Shown: positions 8,744-17,608, numbered from the stretch's first letter. The stretch is 64,000 bases of DNA from Verrucomicrobiaceae bacterium (GCA_016795365.1 JAEUHN010000052.1:21768-85767), one strand, 5' to 3'. Notes: generated by a model from the sequence alone, not told the origin. Numbers and translations: made by a program.

Positions 8744-10581
8744 TCACCGGCTCGGTGCCATCGAGAACACGGCAGTGGTCATCTCATTCGCCTCGGACAG
8801 CGGCATCACCTTGCGTTCGTGGCCAGCGCCCCAGGAGTCGGTGTAAATCACGCCGCCGGTCTTGGAATTGTAGCCGGTGATCAGTCGCATGTGTCCTACT
8901 CGTGGACCGCGCGATTCCTGGCGGGGCTTGGTCTCGGTCCCCGGCGAAACGCCCGACTCACCGGGTGCCAGCATCACGCACCAGAGCAGAGGCAGACCTT
9001 GATCAATGCTCTCGCGAATGAGTTTAGGAAGTTCGGCCCGCTGCGCCCGCTCGAGTTCGCTCTGGCTTTTGAGTGCGCTGCCCAGGCCGTAGCCGGGGGG
9101 ATCTTGAGCAGCTTGACGCGCATGTTGTAACGCTGGTCGATCTTGGTCAGCGATGAATACATCACCGACGGACTGGCTCCGCGCTCAGCATCAGCGGAGA
9201 CGAGTTGGGCGAGTTCATCCATGTCGCACGGCACCCCGAGGTAGCGGAACAAGCGCTCGCAACTCGCAGCCACGCAGTAGCCTTTCTGTCCCTGATCGCG
9301 CATCGGCACGCCCACGATTTCCACGTCGCCCGTGCTTGGATCGCGCTTCAAGGAACTCACCAGACTGCTGCGGGCGCGGGTGGTCGCATTGTTGCCCAGG
9401 CCCGCGAGATTCAGCAGCTCGGCCCGCGCCTTCGCAGGCGTGAGCGTGAGCCGGAGGAACTCCACCTTGCCCTTCGGCGCATCCACATTGAACTCCATCA
9501 ACGCCAGCGTGTGCGGCGTGGTCCACAGCCAGCCCTCCGTCTTGGTCAGGCTCTTGCCTGCGACCGTGGTGCGCGTGGGGCGCACGCCGAGGGTGGTGCC
9601 GAGCGCACGGCCCGTCGCTTTGAAGACCGCATCGAACTGCGCTGCCGTGATGCCGTCGCCGCTGTTGCCGCGTGTGAGCAGCGTGTAGATGATCTTGGCC
9701 GCGCGTCCGTCTTTGAATTCGATGTTCGCTTCCTCTGCATTCACTGCGTCATCGAACAAGAGCAAATCGGTCTCCGTGTTGCTGAAGAGTTTGTGGGAGA
9801 ATCGGGCGCTGTCCTTGCTCGCGGTGTTCCATTTGAAGAACGGACTCGAAGTCAGGCTCACACCAGGGAGGGTGGTCGCCTTCTCCACATCGTCCGGCGT
9901 CATACCCCACACGGTGGGAGGCGTGAACAAGCCATCGAGGCGCACGAAGAACTTCAATTCCGTCGGACGCTCCTCGCCAGCGGAATGGTGAACAACGGCC
10001 ATGCCTGCGGTGCTGCCATCCATTCCCGGTGCACCGATGGCCAGCCGGAGCAGGCCTTGGCCCACTTGCAGGATCGCAGATCCCTTCGCGCCCGACCACA
10101 CCTCTGATTTCACGGCGACGTCGGCCTTCCAGCCCAGCACGGGGCGAGGCCCTGCCTTGGGCTCTGTGCCCAGCATGGCTGTGACCGCCGAGCGGAGCAT
10201 GGCTGTCGTCTCGGGGTTCGGCGATGCGATCTCGAAGGCACCTCGCTGCGGCTTGCCGGAAGTCTTGTCAAAGGTGAGGGCGGCCTCCGTGACGGCGACC
10301 TTGCCTGCGAGGATTGAGAGATCGACCGAAACATTCGAGAACGGCGATTTCAAAAAGCTGGCCACCGTTCGCGCAGGATTCCAGCGGATGAAGGGATTCT
10401 CCGAGAAACCCTCAGCCTTGAACTGCGACTCCAGGGTCTCGGGTGTCAGCGACCAGACCTTCGCGGCGTCGAGCAGAGGATCGAGGTCCAGTTTCAACCG
10501 ATGCTGATTCTCCTGGGCCACAGCAGTTGCAGCACCAAGGGCGATCAAGGCCGCACAGAAACCCAAACGGGGAAAACTCAT
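8744..10581 (-). pseudogene. Secreted C39-like cysteine peptidase, interrupted by a one-base frameshift
   Basis: The frame from 10581 (signal peptide ending AVAQ) runs to 8974, and a second frame carries the end at 8744. Inserting one base in the run of six G at 9095-9100 joins them into a single 612-residue protein with sensible sequence across the junction (PPGYGLGSALKSQSELERA). The last third is a papain-like C39-type peptidase: Cys436 in QGQKGYCVAASCERL, His near 564 in GHMRLITGYN, and Asp near 580 in YTDSWG. The first 400 residues are repetitive beta-rich sequence of unknown function. As written, the protein loses its His and Asp. A sequencing slip in the homopolymer, a real mutation or a phase-variable tract are all possible. 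Confidence 0.8.
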
Positions 10582-10683
10582 GCCCGGACTTTAGCGGACA
10601 GCCGCCCTCAAAAGCAAGAGCACTCCGCAGAATGCTCCACGCCCTCGCAACTTCGCGCACGCACGTGCGTTTAGGCAGCCGAC

Positions 10684-11418
10684 ATGAAATTTTGCCTCTC
10701 CCGTCTCCTCGCCATGGCCGTTGTTATCCTTGGCGTGAACCTCTCGCCCGCGAACGCCCAGACGACGTCCAGCCCCGTGTTGGTTTACAAGATGGAGTTT
10801 GGCAAGGCGGAGGACTCGATCAACTTTCGTTCCTATCAGAGTGGCTACCTCGTGGTCGATGCTGGTGCGACAGGGACGAACACCGCTTCCGTGATCCTCA
10901 CCCAGGTGGTCGGTGGCGTGCGCAATTTCTATTACCTCGCGGACTACGCCCAGATGTTCTACGCCAAGAGCAGCGGTTCCGTGAAGGCCGTGGTCACTGG
11001 CACCAAGACGACGAAGCCCGGCACGACCACCACCGGCGGCACGACCACTACGACCACGGCGACCACCAGCCAGTTCATTTACGCTACAGGTGACGCGGGC
11101 GAGGAGAAGACAATCGAACTCGTCAATGGCGAGGCCAATGTGTCCATCGCGGCCTTGCTGGAAGGCTATGGCATTTTCTGCGACTCGCAGGAAGACCTGC
11201 CCTTCGCTACCGCTGCCGGTGAAAACGTGGGCACCGCTGGCATGGTGACGCTCAAGTTGCGTTACGACGAAGGTCAGTCCGAGGCGGCTCAGAAGCAGAA
11301 TCAGGATCGGGTGGCGACTATCACGGCGATCGCGAAAGATCTCGCGAATGATGGCTACGTGGGAGGCGACACAGCGTCCACCGCTCTGACCAAGACCCAG
11401 GCCACGCCGAACCCGTAA
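10684..11418 (+). CDS. Exported protein with Thr-rich linker, unknown function
   Basis: This 244-residue protein begins with a signal peptide (1-25, SPANAQ). A beta-rich segment at about 30-100 (FRSYQSGYLVVDAG, then GGVRNFYYLADYAQ) is followed by a low-complexity Thr/Gly linker around 105-125, encoded by repetitive ACC/ACG/ACT codons, and a second segment to the end. No catalytic motif or known domain is recognised. It is transcribed divergently from the C39-like gene (102 bases between) and precedes thiH by 57 bases, though it shows no functional link to thiamine synthesis. Confidence 0.6.
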   Translation: MKFCLSRLLAMAVVILGVNLSPANAQTTSSPVLVYKMEFGKAEDSINFRSYQSGYLVVDAGATGTNTASVILTQVVGGVRNFYYLADYAQMFYAKSSGSVKAVVTGTKTTKPGTTTTGGTTTTTTATTSQFIYATGDAGEEKTIELVNGEANVSIAALLEGYGIFCDSQEDLPFATAAGENVGTAGMVTLKLRYDEGQSEAAQKQNQDRVATITAIAKDLANDGYVGGDTASTALTKTQATPNP

Positions 11419-11475
11419 ACGCAGGCATCCTCAGAGTTGCATTCAGGAAGGGGCGGCCCACAATGCCTGCCCCCC

Positions 11476-12630
11476 ATGCACACCGCCTTCAGTGCCATCC
11501 TCGACGCCTTGCCCGAGCGTAAATCGCCGCTCATGGAGCGCTTCTGGTCGCTGCTGGAGCCGAAGGGTCCAGCGCAGCTCGAAACGATGGCGCGCGAGTC
11601 GCAACAGCTCACGCGGCGGAACTTCGGCAAGACGATGCGCATGTTCGCGCCGCTCTATGTGAGCAACGAGTGCATCAACAACTGCAGCTACTGCGGCTTC
11701 TCGCGCGACAACACCGCCATCCTGCGCGTGACGCTGACGATTGAGCAGGTCATCAAGGAAGCGCAGCACCTCGCCGGGCAAGGCTTCCGCAACATCCTGC
11801 TCGTCGCTGGTGAGCATCCGCGGTTCGTGAGCGATGGCTACCTTGAGGAGTGCATCAGCGCGTTGCGCGAGTGGGTGCCGACCATCGGCATCGAGGTCGG
11901 TCCGATGGAAGCACCGGAGTATTCGCAGATGGTCGAAGCCGGTTGCGAGGGCTTGGTCGTTTACCAGGAGACTTATGATCGCGTGCTCTATGACAAGATG
12001 CACACCGCTGGTCCGAAAAAGGACTTCGACTGGCGGCTCGCTTGCCCGGAGCGCGGCTACGCGGGCGGCTTTCGGCGTATCGGCATCGGTGCGCTCTTTG
12101 GCCTGAGCGACTGGCGCATGGAGGCGCTGCGGCTCGCGGCGCATCTCGAGTTCCTCTACAAGCAGTGCTGGAAGGCGCAGTTCACCGTGGCCTTCCCGCG
12201 ACTTCGCCCTGCGGCGGGTGGCTTCAAGCCGTTGACCGATTTCCACGATGCTTCGCTGGTGCAAACCCTGTGCGCCTTCCGCCTGTGCTTCCCGGAGGTG
12301 GGCATCGTGCTTTCCACACGCGAGCCTGCGGCGTTGCGCGACGCACTCGCTCCGCTCGGTGTCACTGCGATGAGCGCAGGCAGCCACACCGAGCCCGGTG
12401 GCTACACGGGCGTGGGCACCGACGATTTGCATCAGACGGTCAAAGGCCGCCGTGTCGAACTGCAAGACGCGGAGCCTGGCCGGCAGAAAGCCGAAGGCCA
12501 GTTCGGGATCGCCGATGAGCGCACACCCACAGAGGTGTCCGCGATGCTACGCGCGCGTGGCCTTGATCCGGTTTGGAAAGACTGGGACCCCGCGATTCTG
12601 CAATCCACTCTCACGCTCACCGCGCCATGA
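11476..12630 (+). CDS. thiH: 2-iminoacetate synthase ThiH (radical SAM)
   Basis: The product is a 384-residue radical SAM enzyme with the cluster-binding motif C66-x3-C70-x2-C73 (CINNCSYC) and the GEHP segment typical of ThiH. ThiH cleaves tyrosine to dehydroglycine (2-iminoacetate) and p-cresol, supplying the glycine-derived part of the thiazole of thiamine in the cytoplasm. The ATG at 11476 is chosen; a TTG at 11437 would add 13 residues unlike the family. Its stop overlaps the thiS start by four bases (ATGA), indicating a coupled operon. ThiG, which would use both products, is not in this window, and I see no TPP riboswitch upstream. Confidence 0.92.
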   Translation: MHTAFSAILDALPERKSPLMERFWSLLEPKGPAQLETMARESQQLTRRNFGKTMRMFAPLYVSNECINNCSYCGFSRDNTAILRVTLTIEQVIKEAQHLAGQGFRNILLVAGEHPRFVSDGYLEECISALREWVPTIGIEVGPMEAPEYSQMVEAGCEGLVVYQETYDRVLYDKMHTAGPKKDFDWRLACPERGYAGGFRRIGIGALFGLSDWRMEALRLAAHLEFLYKQCWKAQFTVAFPRLRPAAGGFKPLTDFHDASLVQTLCAFRLCFPEVGIVLSTREPAALRDALAPLGVTAMSAGSHTEPGGYTGVGTDDLHQTVKGRRVELQDAEPGRQKAEGQFGIADERTPTEVSAMLRARGLDPVWKDWDPAILQSTLTLTAP

Positions 12631-12824
12631 CGATCACGCTCAACGGCAAGAAACAAGACACCTGTGCCACCAATATCTCCGACCTGCTCAAGAGCATCGG
12701 CCTCGGCGACCGGCCCGTCGTGGTGGAGCACAATCAACGCGCACTCCTTCCCCGCGAGCACGCACAGACCAGCCTTGGTGAAGGCGATGTAGTAGAGGTC
12801 GTGCAGATCACGGCGGGCGGGTAA
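12627..12824 (+). CDS. thiS: Sulfur carrier protein ThiS
   Basis: This 65-residue ubiquitin-like protein starts MTITLNGKKQ and ends in the required Gly-Gly (ITAGG). The C-terminal glycine is adenylated and converted to a thiocarboxylate that donates sulfur to thiazole synthesis. The start is fixed by the ATGA overlap with thiH; longer in-frame extensions upstream lie inside thiH. Length and the LxxGDxVEVVQ signature near the end fit the family well. Confidence 0.92.
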   Translation: MTITLNGKKQDTCATNISDLLKSIGLGDRPVVVEHNQRALLPREHAQTSLGEGDVVEVVQITAGG

Positions 12825-12898
12825 CCACGGAACACACGGAATACACAGAAGGTCTCAAGACATCAGAGTTCCGTGTCTTCGGTGCATTCCGTGGTTTA
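12823..12898. repeat. Intergenic inverted repeat of the AACCACGGAA type
   Basis: Left arm AACCACGGAACACACGGAA and right arm GCATTCCGTGGTT form a long imperfect hairpin with a roughly 20-base loop. Within the arms the unit ACACGGA recurs. It starts on the thiS stop codon and ends just before the DUF1802 gene. Similar ACCACGGAA text is, from memory, a dispersed intergenic repeat in many PVC-group and other genomes. It may act as a 3'-end stabiliser or attenuator, but there is no T-run. Confidence 0.6.
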
Positions 12899-12913
12899 AC
12901 ACATCTCATCAAC

Positions 12914-13483
12914 ATGACAGACAACATCGGATTCAAAGAATGGGCCAACATCTGCGAGGCGATTGGCACAGGCGTGATGTCGTTGATCCTGCGCAAGGGC
13001 GGCATTCACGAGGGACGCGGTGGATTTGAATTCAAGCACAAGGAATTCTTCTTGTTCCCGACCTGGTTCCACACGCAGGGCGAGAAGCTGACCTGGCAGG
13101 CACCCAATCCCGAGCGCTTCGTCTTCCCGCCAGAGGACGGGCGCACGTCGGTGGACATCGACTACTTCTGCACGCTGGAGCAGGTCTGGCGCGTGACGGA
13201 GTGGGACAAGGTGGCCGCACTCGCTCCGCATCATGTGTGGGCAGAGGACGTGATCAAAGAGCGCTTCGTGTATGACGAAGACAGCTGTCTCAATGTCGCG
13301 CTCGTGCGCAGCTACAAGCTTCCCGAGCGATGGAGCTTCCCTTATTCGAAGAGCTACGGCGGCTGCCGCTCGTGGGTGAATTTGCCCGAGCTAGCCCCCG
13401 GCTGGCGCGAGGCGCTGGTGCCGTCGGTGGAGGACACCACCTTCGCCGCAACGAAGGCCGCCGTCAGTGCACTCCTCGGCTGA
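12914..13483 (+). CDS. DUF1802 family protein
   Basis: This 189-residue soluble protein has no signal peptide. The N-terminal GFKEWANICEAIGTG, followed by LILRKGGIHE and the FFLFPTWFHTQ stretch, matches what I recall of the DUF1802 family. It has conserved-looking aromatic and acidic residues but no recognisable catalytic motif; the function of the family is unknown to me. It follows thiS by 89 bases filled with the inverted repeat, and is convergent with accD, whose stop begins right after this gene's stop. Confidence 0.7.
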   Translation: MTDNIGFKEWANICEAIGTGVMSLILRKGGIHEGRGGFEFKHKEFFLFPTWFHTQGEKLTWQAPNPERFVFPPEDGRTSVDIDYFCTLEQVWRVTEWDKVAALAPHHVWAEDVIKERFVYDEDSCLNVALVRSYKLPERWSFPYSKSYGGCRSWVNLPELAPGWREALVPSVEDTTFAATKAAVSALLG

Positions 13484-14329
13484 TCAGGCTGCGACCTTGG
13501 TCTTGCTCATGTAACCGATGAGCTTGGCCAGCGTGCTGCGCATGTCTTTGCGTTGCACGATCAGATCGACAAGGCCGTGCTCCATCATGAACTCGGCCGT
13601 CTGGAATCCAGGCGGCAGATCGGCATGAGTCGTCTCCTTCACCACACGCGGACCGGCGAAGCCGATCATGCACTTGGGCTCCGCTAAAATGACATCGCCC
13701 AGCGTTGCGTAGCTGGCCGTCACGCCGCCAGTCGTCGGATGCGTGAGCACGGAGATGTAGCCAAGTCCTGCCTCGGAATGCCGGGCCAGAGCACCGCTCG
13801 TTTTGGCCATCTGCATCAAGCTCAGAATGCCTTCGTGCATGCGCGCGCCGCCCGAGGCTGAGAAGACGATCACCGGCTTGCGCTCCTTCGTCGCGGTTTC
13901 GATGGCGCGGGTGATTTTCTCGCCCACCACGCTGCCCATGCTCGCGCCGAGGAAGCGGAAATCCATGACCGCCAGCAGCACGGGCTGGCCTTCGATATTG
14001 CCGCGACCGGTCACGACCGCCTCACCGAGCCCCGTCTTCTCCTGGTAGGCCTTCACCTTGTCCAGGTAGCCTTTGAAGCCGAGTGCGTTCACGCTGTCCA
14101 GCTTGGCGTCCAGCTCTTCGAAGCTGCCCTCGTCACACAGGGCTGCGATGCGCTCCGGGGCGCTCTGGGTGAAGTGGTGGCCGCAGTTGGCGCAGACTCG
14201 CTGGTTTCGAGCCAAAGCCGACTCATACAAACTCTCTGCGCACGACGGGCACTTGGTCCAAAGACCCTCGGGCATGTCGCGCTTTTTTTCGCCGAGATCA
14301 TCGACGGAACGTTTCTTGAAGAATCCCAT
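13484..14329 (-). CDS. accD: Acetyl-CoA carboxylase carboxyltransferase subunit beta
   Basis: AccD of 281 residues. The N-terminal zinc ribbon CPSCAESLYE...CANCGHHF (about 27-50) precedes the crotonase-like carboxyltransferase core with SASGGARMHEG near 165 and HPTTGGVTASYA near 195. It transfers carboxyl from carboxybiotin to acetyl-CoA with AccA to make malonyl-CoA for fatty acid synthesis. The ATG at 14329 (MGFFKKRSVDD) is chosen because the extension to 14410 runs into comF and lacks family similarity. It sits 11 bases downstream of comF, so the two are probably co-transcribed; accA is not here. Confidence 0.95.
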   Translation of the reverse strand: MGFFKKRSVDDLGEKKRDMPEGLWTKCPSCAESLYESALARNQRVCANCGHHFTQSAPERIAALCDEGSFEELDAKLDSVNALGFKGYLDKVKAYQEKTGLGEAVVTGRGNIEGQPVLLAVMDFRFLGASMGSVVGEKITRAIETATKERKPVIVFSASGGARMHEGILSLMQMAKTSGALARHSEAGLGYISVLTHPTTGGVTASYATLGDVILAEPKCMIGFAGPRVVKETTHADLPPGFQTAEFMMEHGLVDLIVQRKDMRSTLAKLIGYMSKTKVAA

Positions 14330-14340
14330 AACGTGGCATC

Positions 14341-15129
14341 CTAGCCACGGGCAACGCTGATGACAACGACCTTCTGAACCCCTGCCTCCCGCTTCAGCAC
14401 CCGTGCACATTCATTGGTGGTGGCCCCGGTCGTGAAGACATCGTCCACAAGCAGGACCGCCCGGCCACGCAGCGGCGAGTCGTCGCGGATAAAACGGTCC
14501 TTCACAGCAAAGGCGCCACGCAAGTTTTCCAGACGCTGCTGACGGGTGAGCAAGGCCTGCTTCGGCGTCGAGCGGGTGCGTTTCATCGCATCGATCATGG
14601 GGAAGCTTTTGCGTCCGGCGAGTTCGCGGCAGAGTTCACGGCTTTGATTGAAGCGGCGCTCTCGTTCACGCAGCGGGTGCAAGGGCACGGGCACAAGGCA
14701 CCAGTGCTCGGGATCGAGGCTGGCGAGACGTGGGTCGCGGAGCGCTCGTTCGAGCATTCGTTCCAACGGAGCACGCAGGGTCAGATCGCTGCCGTATTTG
14801 AACCGATGGACGAGATCAAGGGTGGAACCTGAGGTCTGATAGCCTGCGATCGCAAACTCGAAGGCGAACTTCTGGCCCGCGCAGTTCATGCATTGGAAGG
14901 TCGAGTCCGCCGCGCCATCGAAGACCTCACCGCACTTCTCGCAAAACGGAGCCTCCACCGGGCTCAATCCTCCCCGGCAGCCTGGGCAGAGCCAGTGCGA
15001 GAGCTGCTCCGGCGGCTCGTGCCCTTCCAGGGGAGCATCGCACACACGGCAGGATCGCGGGAGGATCACGTCGATCAACGTTCTCATCCAGGGCGCGGCG
15101 GAGCGGCGGAGCAAGTGGAGAGCCTGCAT
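14341..15129 (-). CDS. comF: ComF family protein (phosphoribosyltransferase-like)
   Basis: This 262-residue ComF/GntX-type protein has an N-terminal zinc-finger-like region with paired cysteines (CRVC, CPGC, CEKC, CMNC, about 28-85), then a type I phosphoribosyltransferase fold ending with the PRPP-binding loop VLLVDDVFTTGATTNECAR at about 228-246. ComF proteins act in the cytoplasm in DNA uptake during transformation in several bacteria; the biochemical activity is not settled. The pilus-like locus elsewhere in this window makes a competence link conceivable, but that is inference. Its start is 37 bases from the divergent channel-like gene. Confidence 0.88.
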   Translation of the reverse strand: MQALHLLRRSAAPWMRTLIDVILPRSCRVCDAPLEGHEPPEQLSHWLCPGCRGGLSPVEAPFCEKCGEVFDGAADSTFQCMNCAGQKFAFEFAIAGYQTSGSTLDLVHRFKYGSDLTLRAPLERMLERALRDPRLASLDPEHWCLVPVPLHPLRERERRFNQSRELCRELAGRKSFPMIDAMKRTRSTPKQALLTRQQRLENLRGAFAVKDRFIRDDSPLRGRAVLLVDDVFTTGATTNECARVLKREAGVQKVVVISVARG

Positions 15130-15166
15130 CCTTTACCATGCAAAGGCTTGCGCCGCCCGTCCAGCC

Positions 15167-15556
15167 ATGGATGAAGTGAGCATGTTTGAATCGCGTCATC
15201 ACCGGCTGGCGACACGCAGTGTCTTCGCACTGCGCATGGTGCGTGTGCTCCTGTTTGCATCGGTCATCGTGACAGTGGCCCTCGCCATCGGCACGGCAGG
15301 CTACTGCTACTTCGGCGAGATGGGGCTCGTGGACGGCTTTTTCAATGCTTCCATGATCCTCACCGGCATGGGGCCGGCCAGCCCGGAGAAGATGTGCGAT
15401 GCAGGAAAGATATTTGCGTCGATCTATGCCCTGTTCAGTGGTCTGGTGTTCATCTCGTTGATGGCCATCGTTATTGGCCCGGTCGCGCATCGCATGCTGC
15501 ATCGCTTCCACCTCGACGAGCAAGACCTCCAAGATTCCAACCAATCCCCACCATGA
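15167..15556 (+). CDS. Small two-TM protein, possible ion-channel-like pore
   Basis: This 129-residue protein has two transmembrane helices (about 18-45 and 82-108) joined by a hydrophobic re-entrant-looking segment, GFFNASMILTGMGP. The layout, two helices with a pore-helix-like loop between them, resembles a K+ channel pore module, but the usual T-x-G-Y-G-D filter is replaced by TGMGP. A start at 15182 (MFESR) is also possible. The stop overlaps the ATG of the next gene by four bases. Channel function is an inference; without a canonical filter, ion selectivity cannot be predicted. Confidence 0.5.
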   Translation: MDEVSMFESRHHRLATRSVFALRMVRVLLFASVIVTVALAIGTAGYCYFGEMGLVDGFFNASMILTGMGPASPEKMCDAGKIFASIYALFSGLVFISLMAIVIGPVAHRMLHRFHLDEQDLQDSNQSPP

Positions 15557-15972
15557 AAAAAGAACGCGTCGTCATCCTCGGAGCCAGCGACAAGCCAGAT
15601 CGTTACGCCTACAAGGCCATGAAACTCCTCAAGGAGGCCGGCCACGAAGTCGTGCTGGTCAATCGCGGCTACACCGAGATCGAAGGCCAGCCCGTGCTCG
15701 CCGATCTTGGGGAGGTCAATGGCGAAGTCGATACCCTCACCGTTTACGTTCGCCCTGAAGTGTCATCGTTGCTCATCGAACCGATCATCAAGCTGAAGCC
15801 CAAGCGCGTGATCTTTAATCCGAGCACTGACAACGCGCGCCTCCAGCTCGCGCTCGACGAAGCCGGGATCGACTGGCAGTCCGCCTGCACCCTTGTGCTG
15901 CTGCGCACCGGTCAATACGACGCGCCGATTCCCAAGGCGCTGCCGCCCGAGACGAGCGAAGCTGCTCAGTGA
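15553..15972 (+). CDS. CoA-binding domain protein (YccU-like)
   Basis: This 139-residue single-domain Rossmann protein begins MKKERVVILGASDKPDRYAY, with the GAS(D/N)xPxRxxY signature of CoA_binding_2 proteins, and continues with NRGYTEIEGQP, the usual second strand region. Proteins of this family bind CoA; the reaction, if any, is unknown. Translation is coupled to the channel-like gene by the ATGA overlap. The 3' end overlaps the convergent serpin gene by 7 bases. Confidence 0.88.
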   Translation: MKKERVVILGASDKPDRYAYKAMKLLKEAGHEVVLVNRGYTEIEGQPVLADLGEVNGEVDTLTVYVRPEVSSLLIEPIIKLKPKRVIFNPSTDNARLQLALDEAGIDWQSACTLVLLRTGQYDAPIPKALPPETSEAAQ

Positions 15973-17162
15973 CCGGCGAAACGACCGAGGAACAGTATCA
16001 AGCCGGAGTCCCGGTGAATGATCATCCAGAGGAAAGGTCGGTTGGCGATGAAGCTGACTTTGCGCCTGGGCTTTTGCTCCGGCGCTGAACCAAACGGTGC
16101 AGCGGCTGCCACGGTTGCGGCTGTCGCCTCGGCGCCGAGTTCGTTCACTTCGATGGTCGCTTGATGCACGACTTCCTTCACGAAGCCGCCCTTGCTGGCG
16201 GTCATGCCGCTCAGGTCCGCCTTGCCAGATTCAAACAGCGTCCGCACACCGAGGAACTGCCACATGCTCGTCATCGAGAGCTGCGTGCTGAAACTGAAAC
16301 GCGGCAGCATCACGTTCACATCGCAGTCTTCCAGCGCACCTGTCACCGCTTGCCATGTCGCAGGTGTGAGCTGGGTCTCGATCTTCGTTCGTGAAGCCGC
16401 GTCGCGCGGCAGCAGCACGATCATCTTCACCTCACCGCCGCTCATCGGCAGTTCCAGGCATTGCCACGACTCGCTGTCCGCGTAGTTCAGCGCCTCCAGT
16501 TGCAGCATCGTCGGCAGCTGGGTGGTGTTGCCATCGCTCAAGGTGAAGGCACGCGGCTTCGTCTTTGCTCTCTCGAAGGGATGCACCCACGAGCCCTTGA
16601 GATAGACCGTATTGACCAGCGCCAGCGTCTCCGGTGAGAACATCGCTGGCCCTGCCACATTTGTGATCCGGCCTCGCGTGCGCTGCCGGACCCAGTCGTT
16701 CACCGCCTGGGCAGCGAGCACTGGATTGTCGCCTGGCAAATCGTTGGTCACAGCACCAAACTGCTCACGAGCGAGCGTGCCGAACTCTGCGCGAAAAGGA
16801 TACTTCGCTGGAGCCCAGAGCGAGTTCGCGACTTCCAACTGCAATCCACCTTTGCCCGCACTGCTCGCCAGCGCCGTGCTCAGAGCCTTGGCCGCCGACT
16901 GCCGCTCCGTCGCATCGGCTGGCAGATGTGCGAGCTTCAGCATCTCATCAGCAGTTGCGGCGCGAGAACCCTCCGCAAGCAAAGCCGCAATTCGCTGCGA
17001 GCTGTAGGGCGAGTAGCAGAAGTTGCCATCCGTGACCTGCCGGAAGAGTTGGAAAGTCTCGAAGGCATAAGCATTCGAGCTGGCGGCGGCCTGCTGTGCG
17101 GACTCGTTGGCAACGCACGAGGTCGCCGCAAGCAGCCAGAGAAGGAGTGGCTTGGGGTTCAT
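15966..17162 (-). CDS. Serpin family serine protease inhibitor, exported
   Basis: This 398-residue serpin starts at 17162 with an export signal (MNPKPLLLWLLAATSC); Cys16 could be a lipobox cysteine but the match is weak. Family landmarks are present: NSLWAPAKYPF, LVNTVYLKGSW, the breach/shutter region, and the reactive-loop hinge from residue 338, EVNELGAEATAAT, whose small residues are those of inhibitory serpins. The loop then reads VAAAAPFGSAPEQ, so P1 is hard to assign. The final LFLGRF matches the serpin C-terminal strand. It probably traps exogenous or self proteases outside the cytoplasm. It is convergent with the CoA-binding gene. Confidence 0.93.
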   Translation of the reverse strand: MNPKPLLLWLLAATSCVANESAQQAAASSNAYAFETFQLFRQVTDGNFCYSPYSSQRIAALLAEGSRAATADEMLKLAHLPADATERQSAAKALSTALASSAGKGGLQLEVANSLWAPAKYPFRAEFGTLAREQFGAVTNDLPGDNPVLAAQAVNDWVRQRTRGRITNVAGPAMFSPETLALVNTVYLKGSWVHPFERAKTKPRAFTLSDGNTTQLPTMLQLEALNYADSESWQCLELPMSGGEVKMIVLLPRDAASRTKIETQLTPATWQAVTGALEDCDVNVMLPRFSFSTQLSMTSMWQFLGVRTLFESGKADLSGMTASKGGFVKEVVHQATIEVNELGAEATAATVAAAAPFGSAPEQKPRRKVSFIANRPFLWMIIHRDSGLILFLGRFAGH

Positions 17163-17195
17163 GGCTTTTGAGTGCGACGCTGAGATCAATAGATA

Positions 17196-17219
17196 AACCA
17201 CAGAGGCCACAGAGTGGTT
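17196..17219. repeat. Short inverted repeat AACCAC...GTGGTT
   Basis: A hairpin with 6-base arms (AACCAC at 17196 and GTGGTT at 17214) encloses AGAGGCCACAGA. It resembles the ACCACAGAG-type intergenic text seen in many genomes and the larger element at 12823. It lies between the start of the serpin gene and the stop of the next minus-strand gene, so it could be a weak 3'-end hairpin for the latter. Confidence 0.4.
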
Positions 17220-17605
17220 CAGGCAAGCTGGTCACTAAATCTGCGGAACGCCTCGACTTCCTCCGCCGTGGCCACACCGGCCACGATGTGCCCGGCAAGG
17301 CTGCGAACGATGGAGGCTTGCTCGGGTGGCAAGGCGAGATTGAAAACGACATCGCGTATGATGCCTGCGAAGGTGTTCCCGTTGTAGAAGCAGAAGGGTG
17401 CCATTCTGTGGCAGCTACGGCAGAGATCAACGGCTTCGTCCAACGTCATCTCCTTCTGATGGTTCGCCTGCCACACAGCCCTGGTGGTATCGTGACCATC
17501 CGATGTGGGCTTGTGCAGAGCCCCTTTTTGTCCGCAGAGAATGAGGTTCTGTGCGGTCACAAACTCCCAACTGTAGGGTGCCAGCCATGCCTTGGTTTGC
17601 GCCAT
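17219..17605 (-). CDS. Hypothetical protein with CxxCH motif
   Basis: This 128-residue protein has no signal peptide or membrane helix. The centre carries DLCRSCHRMAPFCF, a CxxCH sequence plus a further Cys; without an export signal it is more likely a metal site or chance than a haem c site. Other histidines (HKPTSDGH, HQKE) precede it. The start at 17605 follows the stop of the 65-residue gene by 3 bases, so both form a small operon. I do not recognise the family. Confidence 0.55.
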   Translation of the reverse strand: MAQTKAWLAPYSWEFVTAQNLILCGQKGALHKPTSDGHDTTRAVWQANHQKEMTLDEAVDLCRSCHRMAPFCFYNGNTFAGIIRDVVFNLALPPEQASIVRSLAGHIVAGVATAEEVEAFRRFSDQLA

Positions 17606-17608
17606 GGC

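Noticed and set aside
11419..11475. TPP riboswitch before thiH
   Set aside because: The gap is 57 bases, too short, and the CTGAGA and ACCTGA landmarks are absent.
17219..17605. Cytochrome c call from CRSCH
   Set aside because: There is no signal peptide or cytochrome-like surrounding sequence; a single CxxCH is not enough.
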